Below are positions 32,921 through 41,900 of a stretch of 46,809 nt of DNA, piece after piece. Each line of letters begins with the position of its first letter. The first letter of the stretch is position 1. The DNA comes from Planctomycetota bacterium. Its GTDB lineage: Bacteria > Planctomycetota > Planctomycetia > Gemmatales > Gemmataceae. A program made the position numbers and the translations under genes. The notes beneath the pieces are model-generated. The model searched no databases. It saw only the letters and a list, made by a program, of their open reading frames with translations, and was not told the origin of the DNA. Location: assembly GCA_021325115.1 (NCBI GenBank), contig JAJPHU010000091.1, forward strand, positions 1 to 46,809. The letters are read 5' to 3'.

Positions 32921-34576
32921 ATGGCTCTTGACATTACTCCCGAACAACGTGCCATCGGCAAGGCCAATTTCAACCGCACGGCCGACGGACTGACTCGACG
33001 CGGCTTTATGAAAAGCCTGGTTGCTTCCGGCGCGGCTGTCGCCGTCGCCACGCCAGCTGCTTACTACGGCTACAAAAGCATCGAGGGCAAGCCGGTCAAG
33101 GCCGTCCTCATCGGCTGCGGCGATGAGGGCGGCGTTCTCGTAGGGGAACACAATCCCAACTACCTCGAATTCGTGGCTGTCTGCGACATCCGTCCCTCTA
33201 ACATGCAACGCATCTTCAACGGCGAGCCAGTAGGACTGCGCAAGGGACTCAAAAAGGTCTACGGCAACCGCGCCAATAATATCAAAAAGCTCGACAGTTA
33301 CGACGCTTTTACAGACGAATTACGTAAGAACAAAGACATCGAAGCTGTCGTCATTGCTCTGCCGTTGTGCATGCACGCCAAGGCAGCCATCGATGCCATG
33401 AAGATCGGCAAGGATCGCGGCAAACCGATCCACGTTTTGACCGAGAAGCTGATGGCCTGGAACATCCAGCAGTGCAAGCAGATGATCCGCACAGCCAAGG
33501 AGTGTAGCAGCATCCTCTCGGTCGGCCATCAGCGCCATTACAGTATGCTCTATGCTCACGCCGTCGAGGTTGTCAATGCTGGCGTCCTCGGCGACATTCG
33601 CCACATTCGCGCTCTGTGGCATCGCAATTTCACCTGGCCGTTTGACCCCAAGACGGCTAAAGACGCAATGGTCCCAGACGTGCCGCAGCCGAAATTCCGT
33701 GACGGCTGGTTCCCGCCCATCACACGCACGGATTATGACGCTCTCCACGATAAGACAGACATGCTCAAAAAGTATGGTTTCGATAACATCGAGCAGTTGA
33801 TCCGTTGGCGGTTGTATCAGGCGACAGGCGGCGGCTTGATGGCGGAACTGGGCAGCCATCAGCTCGATGCCTGTAGCATCTTCCTCGGCCATGTTCATCC
33901 TTTAGCTGTCTCCGGCGTCGGTGTGCGCTCGTTCTTCGGTCCCGGCCGCAACGACCGCGACATTGACGACCATGTTTTTGCCACCTACGAATTCCCTGGC
34001 AAGAACCACGCCAAGGACAAGAATGATGTCGTCATCGTCACCTATTCGTCGATCAGCACCAACGCTTTCGAGAATTACGGTGAATGTATCATGGGTGACC
34101 GCGGTACACTGATTGTCGAGAAAGAGGAATCCGTGATGCTGTTCCCGGAGAACGAGCCGGGCAAAGTCAAGACGCCGCCACGCGGTACGGAAGTCAGTGT
34201 CCGCGCCAAAGGCAAGGACGAGCCGGTGTTGGAGTCCGGTTCGACCTGGGGCGGCCCTGCCGCGTCGGTGACAGGCACTGCCGTTGGTCCGGCCGGCCGC
34301 ATCAGCCGCGGTTACACCGAGGAGATGGAAGATTTTGCGTACTGCGTCCGCCTGTGGGACCCCAAACTCGGCTATGCAAAAGATCCAGATGGCAAGTACA
34401 AGCAGCGTCTGACGCGCTGCCACGGCGAGATAGCGCTGGTCGATGCCATCGTGGCCCTGACCGCCAACTACGCTATGCACACACACCAGCGTGTCGAGTT
34501 CAAACCGGCGTGGTTTGACGCCGATAGTCCTGACGTTCCGCCCAGCGACCAAAAAGCTAAGGTCGAAGTTGCCTAA
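32921..34576 (+). CDS. Gfo/Idh/MocA-family oxidoreductase with twin-arginine signal
   Basis: 551 residues from ATG 32921 (MALDITPEQRAIG), behind GGGAG. A Tat-type signal, TRRGFMKSLVASGAAVAVATPAA (residues about 26-48), is followed by the NAD(P)-binding domain starting KAVLIGCGDEGGV. The dehydrogenase signature TEKLMAWN (in place of the usual EKP) and the VGHQRHYSMLY and GGLMAELGSHQLD blocks complete the fold. Planctomycetes have many exported Gfo/Idh proteins, thought to act on sugars or cyclitols with a tightly bound cofactor carried across by Tat. The exact substrate is unknown. About 100 residues beyond the usual family size lie in the N-terminal extension and C-terminal loops. A CCACAGAG repeat follows five bases after the stop. 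Confidence 0.88.
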   Translation: MALDITPEQRAIGKANFNRTADGLTRRGFMKSLVASGAAVAVATPAAYYGYKSIEGKPVKAVLIGCGDEGGVLVGEHNPNYLEFVAVCDIRPSNMQRIFNGEPVGLRKGLKKVYGNRANNIKKLDSYDAFTDELRKNKDIEAVVIALPLCMHAKAAIDAMKIGKDRGKPIHVLTEKLMAWNIQQCKQMIRTAKECSSILSVGHQRHYSMLYAHAVEVVNAGVLGDIRHIRALWHRNFTWPFDPKTAKDAMVPDVPQPKFRDGWFPPITRTDYDALHDKTDMLKKYGFDNIEQLIRWRLYQATGGGLMAELGSHQLDACSIFLGHVHPLAVSGVGVRSFFGPGRNDRDIDDHVFATYEFPGKNHAKDKNDVVIVTYSSISTNAFENYGECIMGDRGTLIVEKEESVMLFPENEPGKVKTPPRGTEVSVRAKGKDEPVLESGSTWGGPAASVTGTAVGPAGRISRGYTEEMEDFAYCVRLWDPKLGYAKDPDGKYKQRLTRCHGEIALVDAIVALTANYAMHTHQRVEFKPAWFDADSPDVPPSDQKAKVEVA

Positions 34577-34580
34577 CAAA

Positions 34581-34693
34581 CGAACCACAGAGTCACAAAG
34601 AACATAAAGAAGACATAAAGAAAAAACAGAAAAAGAATTTCAATATCTCTTTTTGTGTGTTCTTCTCCATATTCTCTGTGACTCTGTGGTTCG
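34581..34693. repeat. intergenic inverted repeat, AACCACAGAGTCACAGAG family
   Basis: Perfect 17-base ends (CGAACCACAGAGTCACA) extended by imperfect pairing (AAAGAACATAAAG against the complement of CTCCATATTCTCTG) around a short AT-rich centre. It occupies nearly all of the gap between the Gfo/Idh stop and the phosphoesterase start and could attenuate read-through. Confidence 0.88.
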
Positions 34694-34711
34694 TTCTTCG
34701 TTTTGAATACC

Positions 34712-35557
34712 ATGCCCGATCCCGACCGTATTTTGGCCACCCTCCGCCGCGCCATCCAACATTTCCGTAACACGCCCGGCCGCCGCGGCCGGATTGTGTC
34801 GCTCACGGACGTATCGGAAGTGTTGGTCTGCGGCGATTTACACGGTAATCTGGAGAATTTCCGCCGGCTGCTGACGAAGGCCAACCTCGCCCAAAATCCT
34901 CAGCGCCATTGCGTCCTTCAAGAAGTCATCCACGGACCTTTTCACTATCCCGCCGGTGGCGACAAATCGCATCAACTACTCGATCTGCTGGCGGCGCTCA
35001 AGTGTCAGTTTCCCCGGCAAGTGCATTTTCTTTTGGGCAATCACGAGTTGGCCCAATGTACCCAGCGGCGCGTCGCCAAGGGTGATCTCGACCTTAACCA
35101 ATGTTTCCGCGAAGGTGTCGGCACCGCCTACGGCAGGCGAGCGCCGGAAGTCTACTCCGTTTATCTGGAATTGCTGAGTGTTGTGCCCGTGGCACTACGG
35201 ACGCCCAATCGTATTCTTTTGAGCCACAGTCTGCCGCCCGCGTCGAAGCTGGAGAATTTCGATCCCACGGCTTTGGAACGCGATGTATCGGCAGAGACCG
35301 ACCTGCGGCCCGGCGGCTCGGTGCATTCTCTCGTATGGGGCCGCGATACCCGTGCCGAGACAGCTGCCGCTTTCCTGGCGAAAATGGACGCCGACCTGCT
35401 CATCAGCGGCCACGTTCCCTGTGATAACGGCTTCGATACGCCCAACGAGCGCCAGCTTATCCTTGATAGCCTCGGCGCAACGGCCTGTTACTGTCTGTTT
35501 CCCACCGACCGTCCGCTCACGCTCCCGGAGTTGGTCCAGAACGTGCATACCTTGTAA
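34712..35557 (+). CDS. calcineurin-like metallophosphoesterase
   Basis: 281 residues from ATG 34712 (MPDPDRILATL); the track start nine bases earlier is TTG. The dinuclear-metal phosphoesterase motifs are in order: VCGDLHGNLENF, the Asp/His region around IHGPFHYP, LLGNHELAQ, ILLSHSLPP and LLISGHVPCDNGF. The middle GD..D motif is weak, since the text reads EVIHGPFHYPAGGDKSH rather than GDYVDRG. It hydrolyses a phosphomonoester or diester, perhaps on protein or nucleotide; the PPP-type spacing suggests a protein phosphatase-like ancestor. Cytoplasmic. The stop and next start overlap (TAATG), so it is coupled to the methyltransferase gene. Confidence 0.85.
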   Translation: MPDPDRILATLRRAIQHFRNTPGRRGRIVSLTDVSEVLVCGDLHGNLENFRRLLTKANLAQNPQRHCVLQEVIHGPFHYPAGGDKSHQLLDLLAALKCQFPRQVHFLLGNHELAQCTQRRVAKGDLDLNQCFREGVGTAYGRRAPEVYSVYLELLSVVPVALRTPNRILLSHSLPPASKLENFDPTALERDVSAETDLRPGGSVHSLVWGRDTRAETAAAFLAKMDADLLISGHVPCDNGFDTPNERQLILDSLGATACYCLFPTDRPLTLPELVQNVHTL

Positions 35558-36267
35558 TGTCTATGAATACCGACCTCCCCGCCAGCCGGCCACCCATGCC
35601 GGAGACGCCTTTCGATGCCCTGGGCCCCCTGCACCGCGAACCGGTCATTGTGGAGGGCCGTACGTTTCTCATCATGCGCCCGAGCGAATCGGATCGCTTG
35701 CTCGATCATCCCAGCGTGCGTTCGGCTTTCGCCGCCGATGAATACATGCCCTACTGGACAGATCTGTGGCCGTCAGCGCGTATGTTGGCCAAGGCCATCC
35801 TCCGCGAAAGTTGGCCACCGGGGTTGCGCGTTTTGGAAGTGGGGTGTGGCCTCGGTCTACCTGGCATTGCCGCTTTGGCGCTGGGCTTGCGTGTCACTTT
35901 CAGTGACTACGACGCCACCGCCCTGCGTTTCGCCGCCGATAATGCCCGCCTGAACGGTTTCCATTCATTCGATACCCTGCAAATGGACTGGCGCTATCCG
36001 CCGGACGGCCTGCAATTTCCCCTGATCCTGGCGTCTGATCTGATCTACGAATTGCGCAATGTCGATCCATTAGTCGCCCTCATTCGAAAGATGCTGGAAC
36101 CGGGCGGCCTCTGTCTGTTGACCGATCAAGACCGTGTGCCGTCGCGCTATCTCCGCGAGGCGTTGACGATGGAGGGCTTGCCGTTCACCACTCAAATGGT
36201 ACGGGCCGGTGAGCCGGGCGGCCGGCGTCTCAAGGGCACCCTGTATCGGATCCGGCGCCCCGCCTGA
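35557..36267 (+). CDS. class I SAM-dependent methyltransferase (METTL21/ETFB-lysine type)
   Basis: 236 residues. ATG 35557 overlaps the upstream stop by one base; a second ATG two codons on is possible. Motif I is VLEVGCGLGLPGIAALALG, then VTFSDYDATALRFAADNARLNG, QMDWRYPP and LILASDLIYELRN. The text PYWTDLWPSARMLAKAIL before motif I is typical of the seven-strand group that includes METTL21-like and ETFB lysine methyltransferases, also called Nnt1-like in databases. The final FTTQMVRAGEPGGRRLKGTLYRI fits that group. Substrate is likely a protein lysine or a small molecule; not determinable here. Coupling to a metallophosphoesterase suggests one shared, unknown modification process. Confidence 0.85.
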   Translation: MSMNTDLPASRPPMPETPFDALGPLHREPVIVEGRTFLIMRPSESDRLLDHPSVRSAFAADEYMPYWTDLWPSARMLAKAILRESWPPGLRVLEVGCGLGLPGIAALALGLRVTFSDYDATALRFAADNARLNGFHSFDTLQMDWRYPPDGLQFPLILASDLIYELRNVDPLVALIRKMLEPGGLCLLTDQDRVPSRYLREALTMEGLPFTTQMVRAGEPGGRRLKGTLYRIRRPA

Positions 36268-36434
36268 AACCTGCACAAACGCCTTCCGATTTTGCGGCGA
36301 TTGGGCTACGATATTGCCAGCACTTGGTCCACTCTGCGAGCATTAGCGAGCAGAAGAACATGGCCGCTTGTTAACACTCACCAACCTGATGAAGCGGACG
36401 GGTAAATAGAAAACAGAGAAAAGGACAAGTCGTT

Positions 36435-36950
36435 ATGAAATGCATAAAAATAGGCAATTTCGTGGCCCTCATAGCAGCATTGGGCTTGGCAGGGGCGCTC
36501 TTGGCCCAATCGGCACCAGACAAGATTGCGGCACGACCCATCAAATACGCCGAACTGGGCAAGTTGGTACGGAGTTATCGAGGTAAAGTGATTGTTGTGG
36601 ATTTTTGGTCTCTCGATTGTGCGCCATGTAAGCGCGAATTTCCCCACCTCGTCGAACTCCACCGAAAATACCACCAGGATGGCCTCGTGGCAATGTCGGT
36701 CGCTCTCGATAACCCGGCAGATAGGACCATTCGCGCCAAGGTAGATGAGTTTCTTCAGAAAAAGCAGGCCGCCTTTACGAATTTGATTGCTGAAGGAGAC
36801 ATCGATGATTGGTATAACACCCTGAAGATCGGCGGCATACCCTGTGTCTTCGTTTTCGATCGGGAGAATCGCCGGGTTAAGAAATTGGTCGGCGAGGAGG
36901 TCGATTACAAAATCATCGAGGCAGAGGTAGCCAAGCTGCTTAAGAAGTGA
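36435..36950 (+). CDS. TlpA/ResA-like thioredoxin-fold protein
   Basis: 171 residues with a signal peptide (MKCIKIGNFVALIAALGLAGALLAQS), then a thioredoxin domain with DFWSLDCAPCKREFPHLVELHRKY. The CAPC active site and the cis-Pro segment GGIPCVFVFDREN are both present, so it should be redox-active in the periplasm, reducing disulfides or supporting cytochrome maturation. An extra Cys sits just after the cis-Pro (IPCVF). AAAAGGA lies about ten bases before the ATG. Its TGA overlaps the GTG start of the GlcD gene (GTGA), yet the functional tie between the two is not obvious. Confidence 0.88.
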   Translation: MKCIKIGNFVALIAALGLAGALLAQSAPDKIAARPIKYAELGKLVRSYRGKVIVVDFWSLDCAPCKREFPHLVELHRKYHQDGLVAMSVALDNPADRTIRAKVDEFLQKKQAAFTNLIAEGDIDDWYNTLKIGGIPCVFVFDRENRRVKKLVGEEVDYKIIEAEVAKLLKK

Positions 36951-38389
36951 TTGATATGATTCTCCCTTCTTCTACCCTGATTGATCGTCTCCGTGCCATT
37001 GTCGGCCGCGAAGGTATTTTGACATCACCCAGCGAGCTGCTCGTCTACGAATGCGACGGCTTCACCATTGAGAAAAACAAGCCCGACGTGGTTGTGTTCC
37101 CCACTTCGACGGAGCAGGTCGTACAAATCGTGAACGTTTGTAACGAGCTGGACGTGCCGTTTCTGCCGCGCGGCGCCGGCACCAGCTTGGCGGGCGGCTG
37201 TCTGCCGGTCGGCGGCGGCGTCATGATTACGCTTTCACGGATGAAACGCATCCTTGAAGTCGATTATCGCAATCGCTACGCTGTGGTCGAACCGGGCGTC
37301 GTCAACCTGTGGCTGACCAATCACCTCAAGCCGCATGGCTGGCACTTCGCCCCGGACCCGTCGAGCCAGGGCGCTTGCACTATTGGCGGCAATGTCGCCA
37401 CCAATTCCGGCGGGCCACATACCCTCAAATACGGCGTTACCGTCAATCATGTCCTTGGTCTGGAATTTGTCTTGCCCGATGGCCGAGTCGTCCGCACCGG
37501 TGGACCGGCGGAGGATAATCCCGGCTACGATCTGACCGGTGTTATCGTCGGCTCGGAGGGGACGTTTGGCATCGCCACGAAAGTCTGGGTACGCCTCACG
37601 CGCAATCCGGAAGCATATCGAACACTCTTAGGTGTCTTCGAGACAGTAGACGACGCCACCAACACCATTAGTGACATCATCGGCGCTGGCATTGTCCCTG
37701 CCGCCTTGGAGATGCTGGATCAGCTCATCTTGCAAGCAGTCGAGGCGGCGTTTCACTTCGGATTCCCGCTCGATGCTGGTGCGGTCCTCATCATGGAAGT
37801 GGACGGCCTGGAAGCGGGGTTGGACAGCGAGGCCGAGCGCATCATCGCCATTGCCAAGAAAAATCATGCTCGCGAAGTACGGCAAGCGGCGAGCGAGGCT
37901 GAGCGCTTGCTATTATGGAAATCGCGCAAGCAGGCCTTCGGCGCCGTCGGTCGGCTGGCGCCAAGCTACTGTACGCAAGACGGCGTGGTGCCGCGCACCC
38001 GTCTGCCGCACATTCTCCGTGAAATTCAGCGTATCGGCAAGAAATACAATATCCGTATCTGCAATGTATTTCATGCCGGCGACGGCAACATTCATCCGAT
38101 TTTGTTGTTCGACGAGCGCAACGCTGAGCAAGTCCGGCGCGTGCTGGATGCCAGCCGCGAGATCCTCGACGAATGCATCCGTGTCGGCGGCAGTGTCACC
38201 GGCGAGCACGGCATCGGTGTCGAGAAAATTGATTTCATGCCCAAGCTATTCACACCAGAAGATCTAGCCATGATGATGCGCTTACGGACCGCATTCAATC
38301 CCGAAGGCCGATGCAGTCCGTGCAAGATGCTGCCGACGGCCGGCGCTTGCATCGAGCCAAGCAAGGCAGGCCGTCGGGCGGCTCTTTGA
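36947..38389 (+). CDS. glcD: FAD-linked oxidase, glycolate oxidase subunit GlcD-like
   Basis: 480 residues; GTG 36947 overlaps the preceding stop, and ATG 36956 is the alternative. The FAD_binding_4 domain (about 40-220) shows PRGAGTSLAGGCLPVGGGVMI, CTIGGNVATNSGGPHTLKYG and VGSEGTFGIATKVWV. The FAD-oxidase C domain follows with VFHAGDGNIHPILLFD, GGSVTGEHGIGVEKIDFMP and FNPEGRCSPCKMLP. This is the GlcD/D-lactate dehydrogenase group, which oxidises glycolate or D-2-hydroxyacids and passes electrons to the quinone pool, normally with GlcE and an iron-sulfur GlcF. Neither partner is in the window, so it may work alone or with distant subunits. Its stop is directly followed by a transposase scrap. 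Confidence 0.9.
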   Translation: MIDMILPSSTLIDRLRAIVGREGILTSPSELLVYECDGFTIEKNKPDVVVFPTSTEQVVQIVNVCNELDVPFLPRGAGTSLAGGCLPVGGGVMITLSRMKRILEVDYRNRYAVVEPGVVNLWLTNHLKPHGWHFAPDPSSQGACTIGGNVATNSGGPHTLKYGVTVNHVLGLEFVLPDGRVVRTGGPAEDNPGYDLTGVIVGSEGTFGIATKVWVRLTRNPEAYRTLLGVFETVDDATNTISDIIGAGIVPAALEMLDQLILQAVEAAFHFGFPLDAGAVLIMEVDGLEAGLDSEAERIIAIAKKNHAREVRQAASEAERLLLWKSRKQAFGAVGRLAPSYCTQDGVVPRTRLPHILREIQRIGKKYNIRICNVFHAGDGNIHPILLFDERNAEQVRRVLDASREILDECIRVGGSVTGEHGIGVEKIDFMPKLFTPEDLAMMMRLRTAFNPEGRCSPCKMLPTAGACIEPSKAGRRAAL

Positions 38390-38539
38390 TCTTCGAGCAG
38401 TGTCTTAGAGTTGGCCCGGAAACGTCCCCACTGGGGCTACCGACACATCACGGTGCGGCTGCGACGGAAAGGCCGGCGAGTCAACCGCAAGCGAGTGTAC
38501 CGGCTGTGGCGGCAGCAAGGACTGAAAAGGCCGCTTTGA
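38390..38539 (+). pseudogene. IS3-family transposase (orfB) fragment
   Basis: Directly after the glcD stop, in frame from 38390, the text LARKRPHWGYRHITVRLRRK and GRRVNRKRVYRLWRQQGLKRPL is the N-terminal HTH_21-type segment of IS3-family OrfB transposases. It ends at TGA 38539; a shifted frame continues a few residues (KRKPS). There is no DDE domain and no terminal repeat, so it is a dead remnant about 45 codons long. The ORF track misses it because it lacks a start codon. Confidence 0.85.
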
Positions 38540-38556
38540 AGAGGAAACCCTCGGAT

Positions 38557-39765
38557 TCAACGGAAAGACACCGAGGATTGCCCTGCAGGCCGAGCAGCAC
38601 TCGCCAGGCGAAGGCAAGCGGCAAAGGCGAACAACAATGAGGCACAGCCGATGACGAACCATAGCATCCGTATGCAGTTGAAAAACAACCCCTGCACCAG
38701 AGGGCCGATCCAATACCAGCCCAGCCAGACCATCATGAGGGCCGGCGCCAGCCACAGAGCGTAGGAAACCCGGCTTCGTTTCTGGATGGTCCACCGCAAG
38801 GTCGCCGTGGTCAGCCCCGGAATCAGCGCGAGCAAGCCGGCAGCTACGGCCGGCTGCCAACCCAAAAATCCGCCCGCGATCATCAGCAGATCTATTTCAC
38901 CCCTTCCCAACGCCGCTGCATCGACGCCGAGGTTGAATAACAGCCGAACCAGCCCTGCAAGAGCAGCCCCGGCCAGGACGCCGGCCAGGCCGGTTGCCAA
39001 ACCCAATCGCCAGCTGCCCGGCGGCAGCCCATCTGGCAGCGGCCCCCAGACCGGCCACGGATACAACCCCTGGTATGGCGTCAAATCGCCTGACCACCAG
39101 GGATGCGCGCTGGGCATGGCGCCGACATACGGTCCATTCGAAAACACGGGGACATTTCTCTTGGGCCAGCCGGCCGAGCCGGGGAGCCAGTAGGTGGAAT
39201 CGATGACTGCCTGCGCCGGTTGATCAGGCCACGGCCAAGGAAGCAACAGCGCAGTCAACAAACCCAGAAAAACTCCCACAACTGTTACACACCTGGGCAC
39301 CCATCCCTGTTCCCAAAGGCACATCGTCGCCACAATCAACAAGCATCCCAACACAGCATGAGTGGAGAAAACTAACCACTGCCGCGGATCAAACATGTGC
39401 ATCAGAGCAAAGACATAATCGTTGTCGTACCAGTTCCAAACCTCGAAGTGGTGAATGTTCCGCGCGATCTCCAGGTGATAGATCAGGACGAAGAGAAGGC
39501 CGGTCAGCAATTCAATCCAGAAATAGCGCATCGAGAACGGTGCACCACAGGCGCGGCAGCGGCCGCGCAGCAGCCAGTAGCTGAGAATGGGTATGTTATC
39601 TTGCCAACGGATCGCTTTGCCGCACTGAGCGCAGGATGAAGGAGGGCGGACCAGGCTGCGGCCCTGCGGCAAACGCACGATGCAGACATTAAGAAAACTG
39701 CCGACCGTGCTGCCGAGCAGGAACAGCATGACAAGAAAGAACGCAATCCAGGCGGCGACAAGCAT
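38557..39765 (-). CDS. prepilin peptidase-like paralogue with altered catalytic motifs
   Basis: 402 residues, clearly paralogous to the protein at 8592-9668: GSFLNVCIVRLPQGRSLVRPP, four cysteines (CAQC and CRAC), the same proline-rich inter-helix segment and the GGFLGWQPAVAAG end. The two aspartate motifs differ. Where paralogue 1 has LCDLDDMAIP this protein has MCLWEQGWVP, and where it has GVGDADLMM this one has GRGEIDLLM. The GxGD aspartate is replaced by Glu and the first by a non-acidic or Glu residue. It is therefore probably not an aspartyl protease in the usual way, though the neighbouring Glu and Asp might substitute. It is convergent with the transposase scrap, its stop only about 20 bases away. 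Confidence 0.85.
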   Translation of the reverse strand: MLVAAWIAFFLVMLFLLGSTVGSFLNVCIVRLPQGRSLVRPPSSCAQCGKAIRWQDNIPILSYWLLRGRCRACGAPFSMRYFWIELLTGLLFVLIYHLEIARNIHHFEVWNWYDNDYVFALMHMFDPRQWLVFSTHAVLGCLLIVATMCLWEQGWVPRCVTVVGVFLGLLTALLLPWPWPDQPAQAVIDSTYWLPGSAGWPKRNVPVFSNGPYVGAMPSAHPWWSGDLTPYQGLYPWPVWGPLPDGLPPGSWRLGLATGLAGVLAGAALAGLVRLLFNLGVDAAALGRGEIDLLMIAGGFLGWQPAVAAGLLALIPGLTTATLRWTIQKRSRVSYALWLAPALMMVWLGWYWIGPLVQGLFFNCIRMLWFVIGCASLLFAFAACLRLASAARPAGQSSVSFR

Positions 39766-39908
39766 GGCGTTATTGTAGGGGCCAGGAACCCGATGGCGAA
39801 CGGCCAGCGTTAACCGGTTGGTTGCCGCCGCTATCAGCTGGCTAACGCTGATCCTTGGCCCTCCCTGGCCTTGCCGCGATTGGGCATAGCCATTACCATG
39901 TGCCTTTC

Positions 39909-41900
39909 ATGGAACACTCTGTATTGCCACAGAAGGGCGATCACTGCGCCTGGCTGTTGCTCCTGCTGGCGCTGTTGGCCTGGCAAGGCTGGATGACGCT
40001 GACACTGTTCGGCGGCGAGCAGCCGTGGAAGCGCCTGGTGGATGATCGACCGATCTTATCCGGTCGGCATCCGCTGCACTTGTATCATGGCTATCTCGGC
40101 GCCCGTGCCCTGCGCGAACACGGCAGTCTGTCATGCTACGATCCGACCTTCCATGCAGGTTATCCCAAAACGCCGGTCTTTGATAGCGGCAGTCGGCCGG
40201 CCGAATTGATGCTGGCTCTGGCGGGCGGGCGCTATTGTCCGGCGGCGTACAAGATCGGCGTAGCCGTGATCTGCACCCTCGTTCCACTGTTTTTATTTGC
40301 AGCCGGCCGAGGGGTGGGATTGAAGCGAGCGCCGGCATGTTTGGCGTGCGTGTTCGGCTTACTGGTGTGGTGGGGACAGCCCTGCCGCGAGACGCTGGAA
40401 TCGGGTGACATCGATCTGTTATTAGCGGCACTCTTGGTGCTGGGGCAGGCTGGTCTGCTCATCCGTTATCATAACGATCCCGGCCCGCTCAGTTGGTTAG
40501 GCGTGTCCACCACTGCCCTGCTCGGCTGGTTTGCTCATCCGCTGCTTTTGACACTGATGATGCCGCTGTTCCTCGTCTACTACCTCAGTGTCGGCGCGCG
40601 CCATCGGCTGGCCTGGCACCTGGCGCTGTTGAGCGGCTTACTGGCGGCTATCGCGGTTAATAGCTTCTGGTTGATCGATTGGATTGATTACTGGTGGATT
40701 CGCGTGCCGCCACCACCCGGTGGGCCATCGCTCGGGGGGACTGGCCGCTCGCCAGTCGAATGGTTAACTGGGGCGATCGCGAAGAATATCTGGGCATCGT
40801 CCTTCTGGGGCGGGCCGATCGATAAGGCATTGGCCTGCATGTTGATGGCGGCAGCGGCAATCGGCGTTCTGCTGTACAACCAGAGCGGCCAGCGCGCCAC
40901 GGCACGCTTGCTCGGCTTGAGCTGGGCCGGCTTTCTCGCGCTCTCGGTGACTGGCCTGCTCTGGGAACCACTGGGGCGATTTGGTACGCCACGGCTGTTG
41001 GCACCGGCCTTACTGTTCGCGGCCCTGCCCGCTGCCCATGCTCTTGCTCTCCTTGCCACCCTGAGCTGGCGCTGGCGCATCGGCCGCTGGGCAAGTTTCA
41101 TCCTGGCTACGGTCCTCGTTGTTTTTCTCTGGCGTGCTCCTCCGCCTTCTTTCGCATCCTGGGTAAGGAGCCTCTGCGGCGCTGTCCCGCTGCAGCTCGG
41201 CCTGGATGCCAATCAGCAAGCCATCGTGGAAGCGTTGCGACAACATACCACTTCGGAGGCGCGCATTCTCTGGGAGGACCGCACCATTGCGTCCCTGGCA
41301 TCACACTGGACGCCGTTGTTGACGCTGTTGACCGAACGCGCCTACATCGGCGGCCTGGATGCAGACGTTCGCATTGAACATACCACCAACGGCTTGGCCG
41401 ACGCCATCCTCATGGGCCGTCCCATCCGCGATTGGGACGATGATGCCCTGAGCGAATACTGCATCCGCTACAACATCGGCTGGATCGTTTGCTGGTCGCC
41501 GGCAGCCGGCGAACGCTTGCGCCACTGGCCAGGGGCAAAATTGCTGGCTACGTTGCCAGCTGCTGTCGCCGGTGAGCCGCCCGGTTGTCTGTTCGCTGTG
41601 CAGCGCCAGGGTTACTCGTTCGCCCTGACTGGTTCGGCTCGCTGGTTGAGCGCCGATACGCAGCGTATCATTTTGGGCGATGTGGTCCCGCCGCGCAGCG
41701 GACCCGACAATCATGGCAAGAAACAAGTCCTCCTGAGCCTGCACTATCAGACCGGCATGCGCATTGCCCCCAGCCGCGTCCTTCTCGATGCCTGTCCGAT
41801 GGAGCGCGTTGGTTCCGTGCCCGGCGATGCCCAACCATTCGTCCGCCTCTGGATCGACGAACCTGTGACGCGCGTCACCATTATCTGGGACAAACGATAG
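39909..41900 (+). CDS. large polytopic membrane protein, GT-C-like
   Basis: 663 residues from ATG 39909 (MEHSVLPQKG); no strong ribosome-binding site is seen and the longer track start adds 18 residues. About 11 hydrophobic helices in residues 15-440 precede a soluble C-terminal part of about 220 residues. The first loop has DDRPILSGRHPLHLYHGYLG and CYDPTFHAGYPKTPVFDSGSRPAE, with acidic residues where GT-C glycosyltransferases carry their catalytic loop. A central loop (RVPPPPGGPSLGGTGRSPVEW) contains a repeat-like GC-rich stretch. I do not recognise a named family; a polyprenyl-linked sugar transferase or flippase-associated protein is the best guess. Its TAG stop lies at the edge of a palindromic repeat. 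Confidence 0.65.
   Translation: MEHSVLPQKGDHCAWLLLLLALLAWQGWMTLTLFGGEQPWKRLVDDRPILSGRHPLHLYHGYLGARALREHGSLSCYDPTFHAGYPKTPVFDSGSRPAELMLALAGGRYCPAAYKIGVAVICTLVPLFLFAAGRGVGLKRAPACLACVFGLLVWWGQPCRETLESGDIDLLLAALLVLGQAGLLIRYHNDPGPLSWLGVSTTALLGWFAHPLLLTLMMPLFLVYYLSVGARHRLAWHLALLSGLLAAIAVNSFWLIDWIDYWWIRVPPPPGGPSLGGTGRSPVEWLTGAIAKNIWASSFWGGPIDKALACMLMAAAAIGVLLYNQSGQRATARLLGLSWAGFLALSVTGLLWEPLGRFGTPRLLAPALLFAALPAAHALALLATLSWRWRIGRWASFILATVLVVFLWRAPPPSFASWVRSLCGAVPLQLGLDANQQAIVEALRQHTTSEARILWEDRTIASLASHWTPLLTLLTERAYIGGLDADVRIEHTTNGLADAILMGRPIRDWDDDALSEYCIRYNIGWIVCWSPAAGERLRHWPGAKLLATLPAAVAGEPPGCLFAVQRQGYSFALTGSARWLSADTQRIILGDVVPPRSGPDNHGKKQVLLSLHYQTGMRIAPSRVLLDACPMERVGSVPGDAQPFVRLWIDEPVTRVTIIWDKR

Noticed and set aside
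38390-38539. Intact insertion sequence near glcD
   Set aside because: Only about 45 codons of OrfB remain; no OrfA, DDE domain or terminal inverted repeats are seen.
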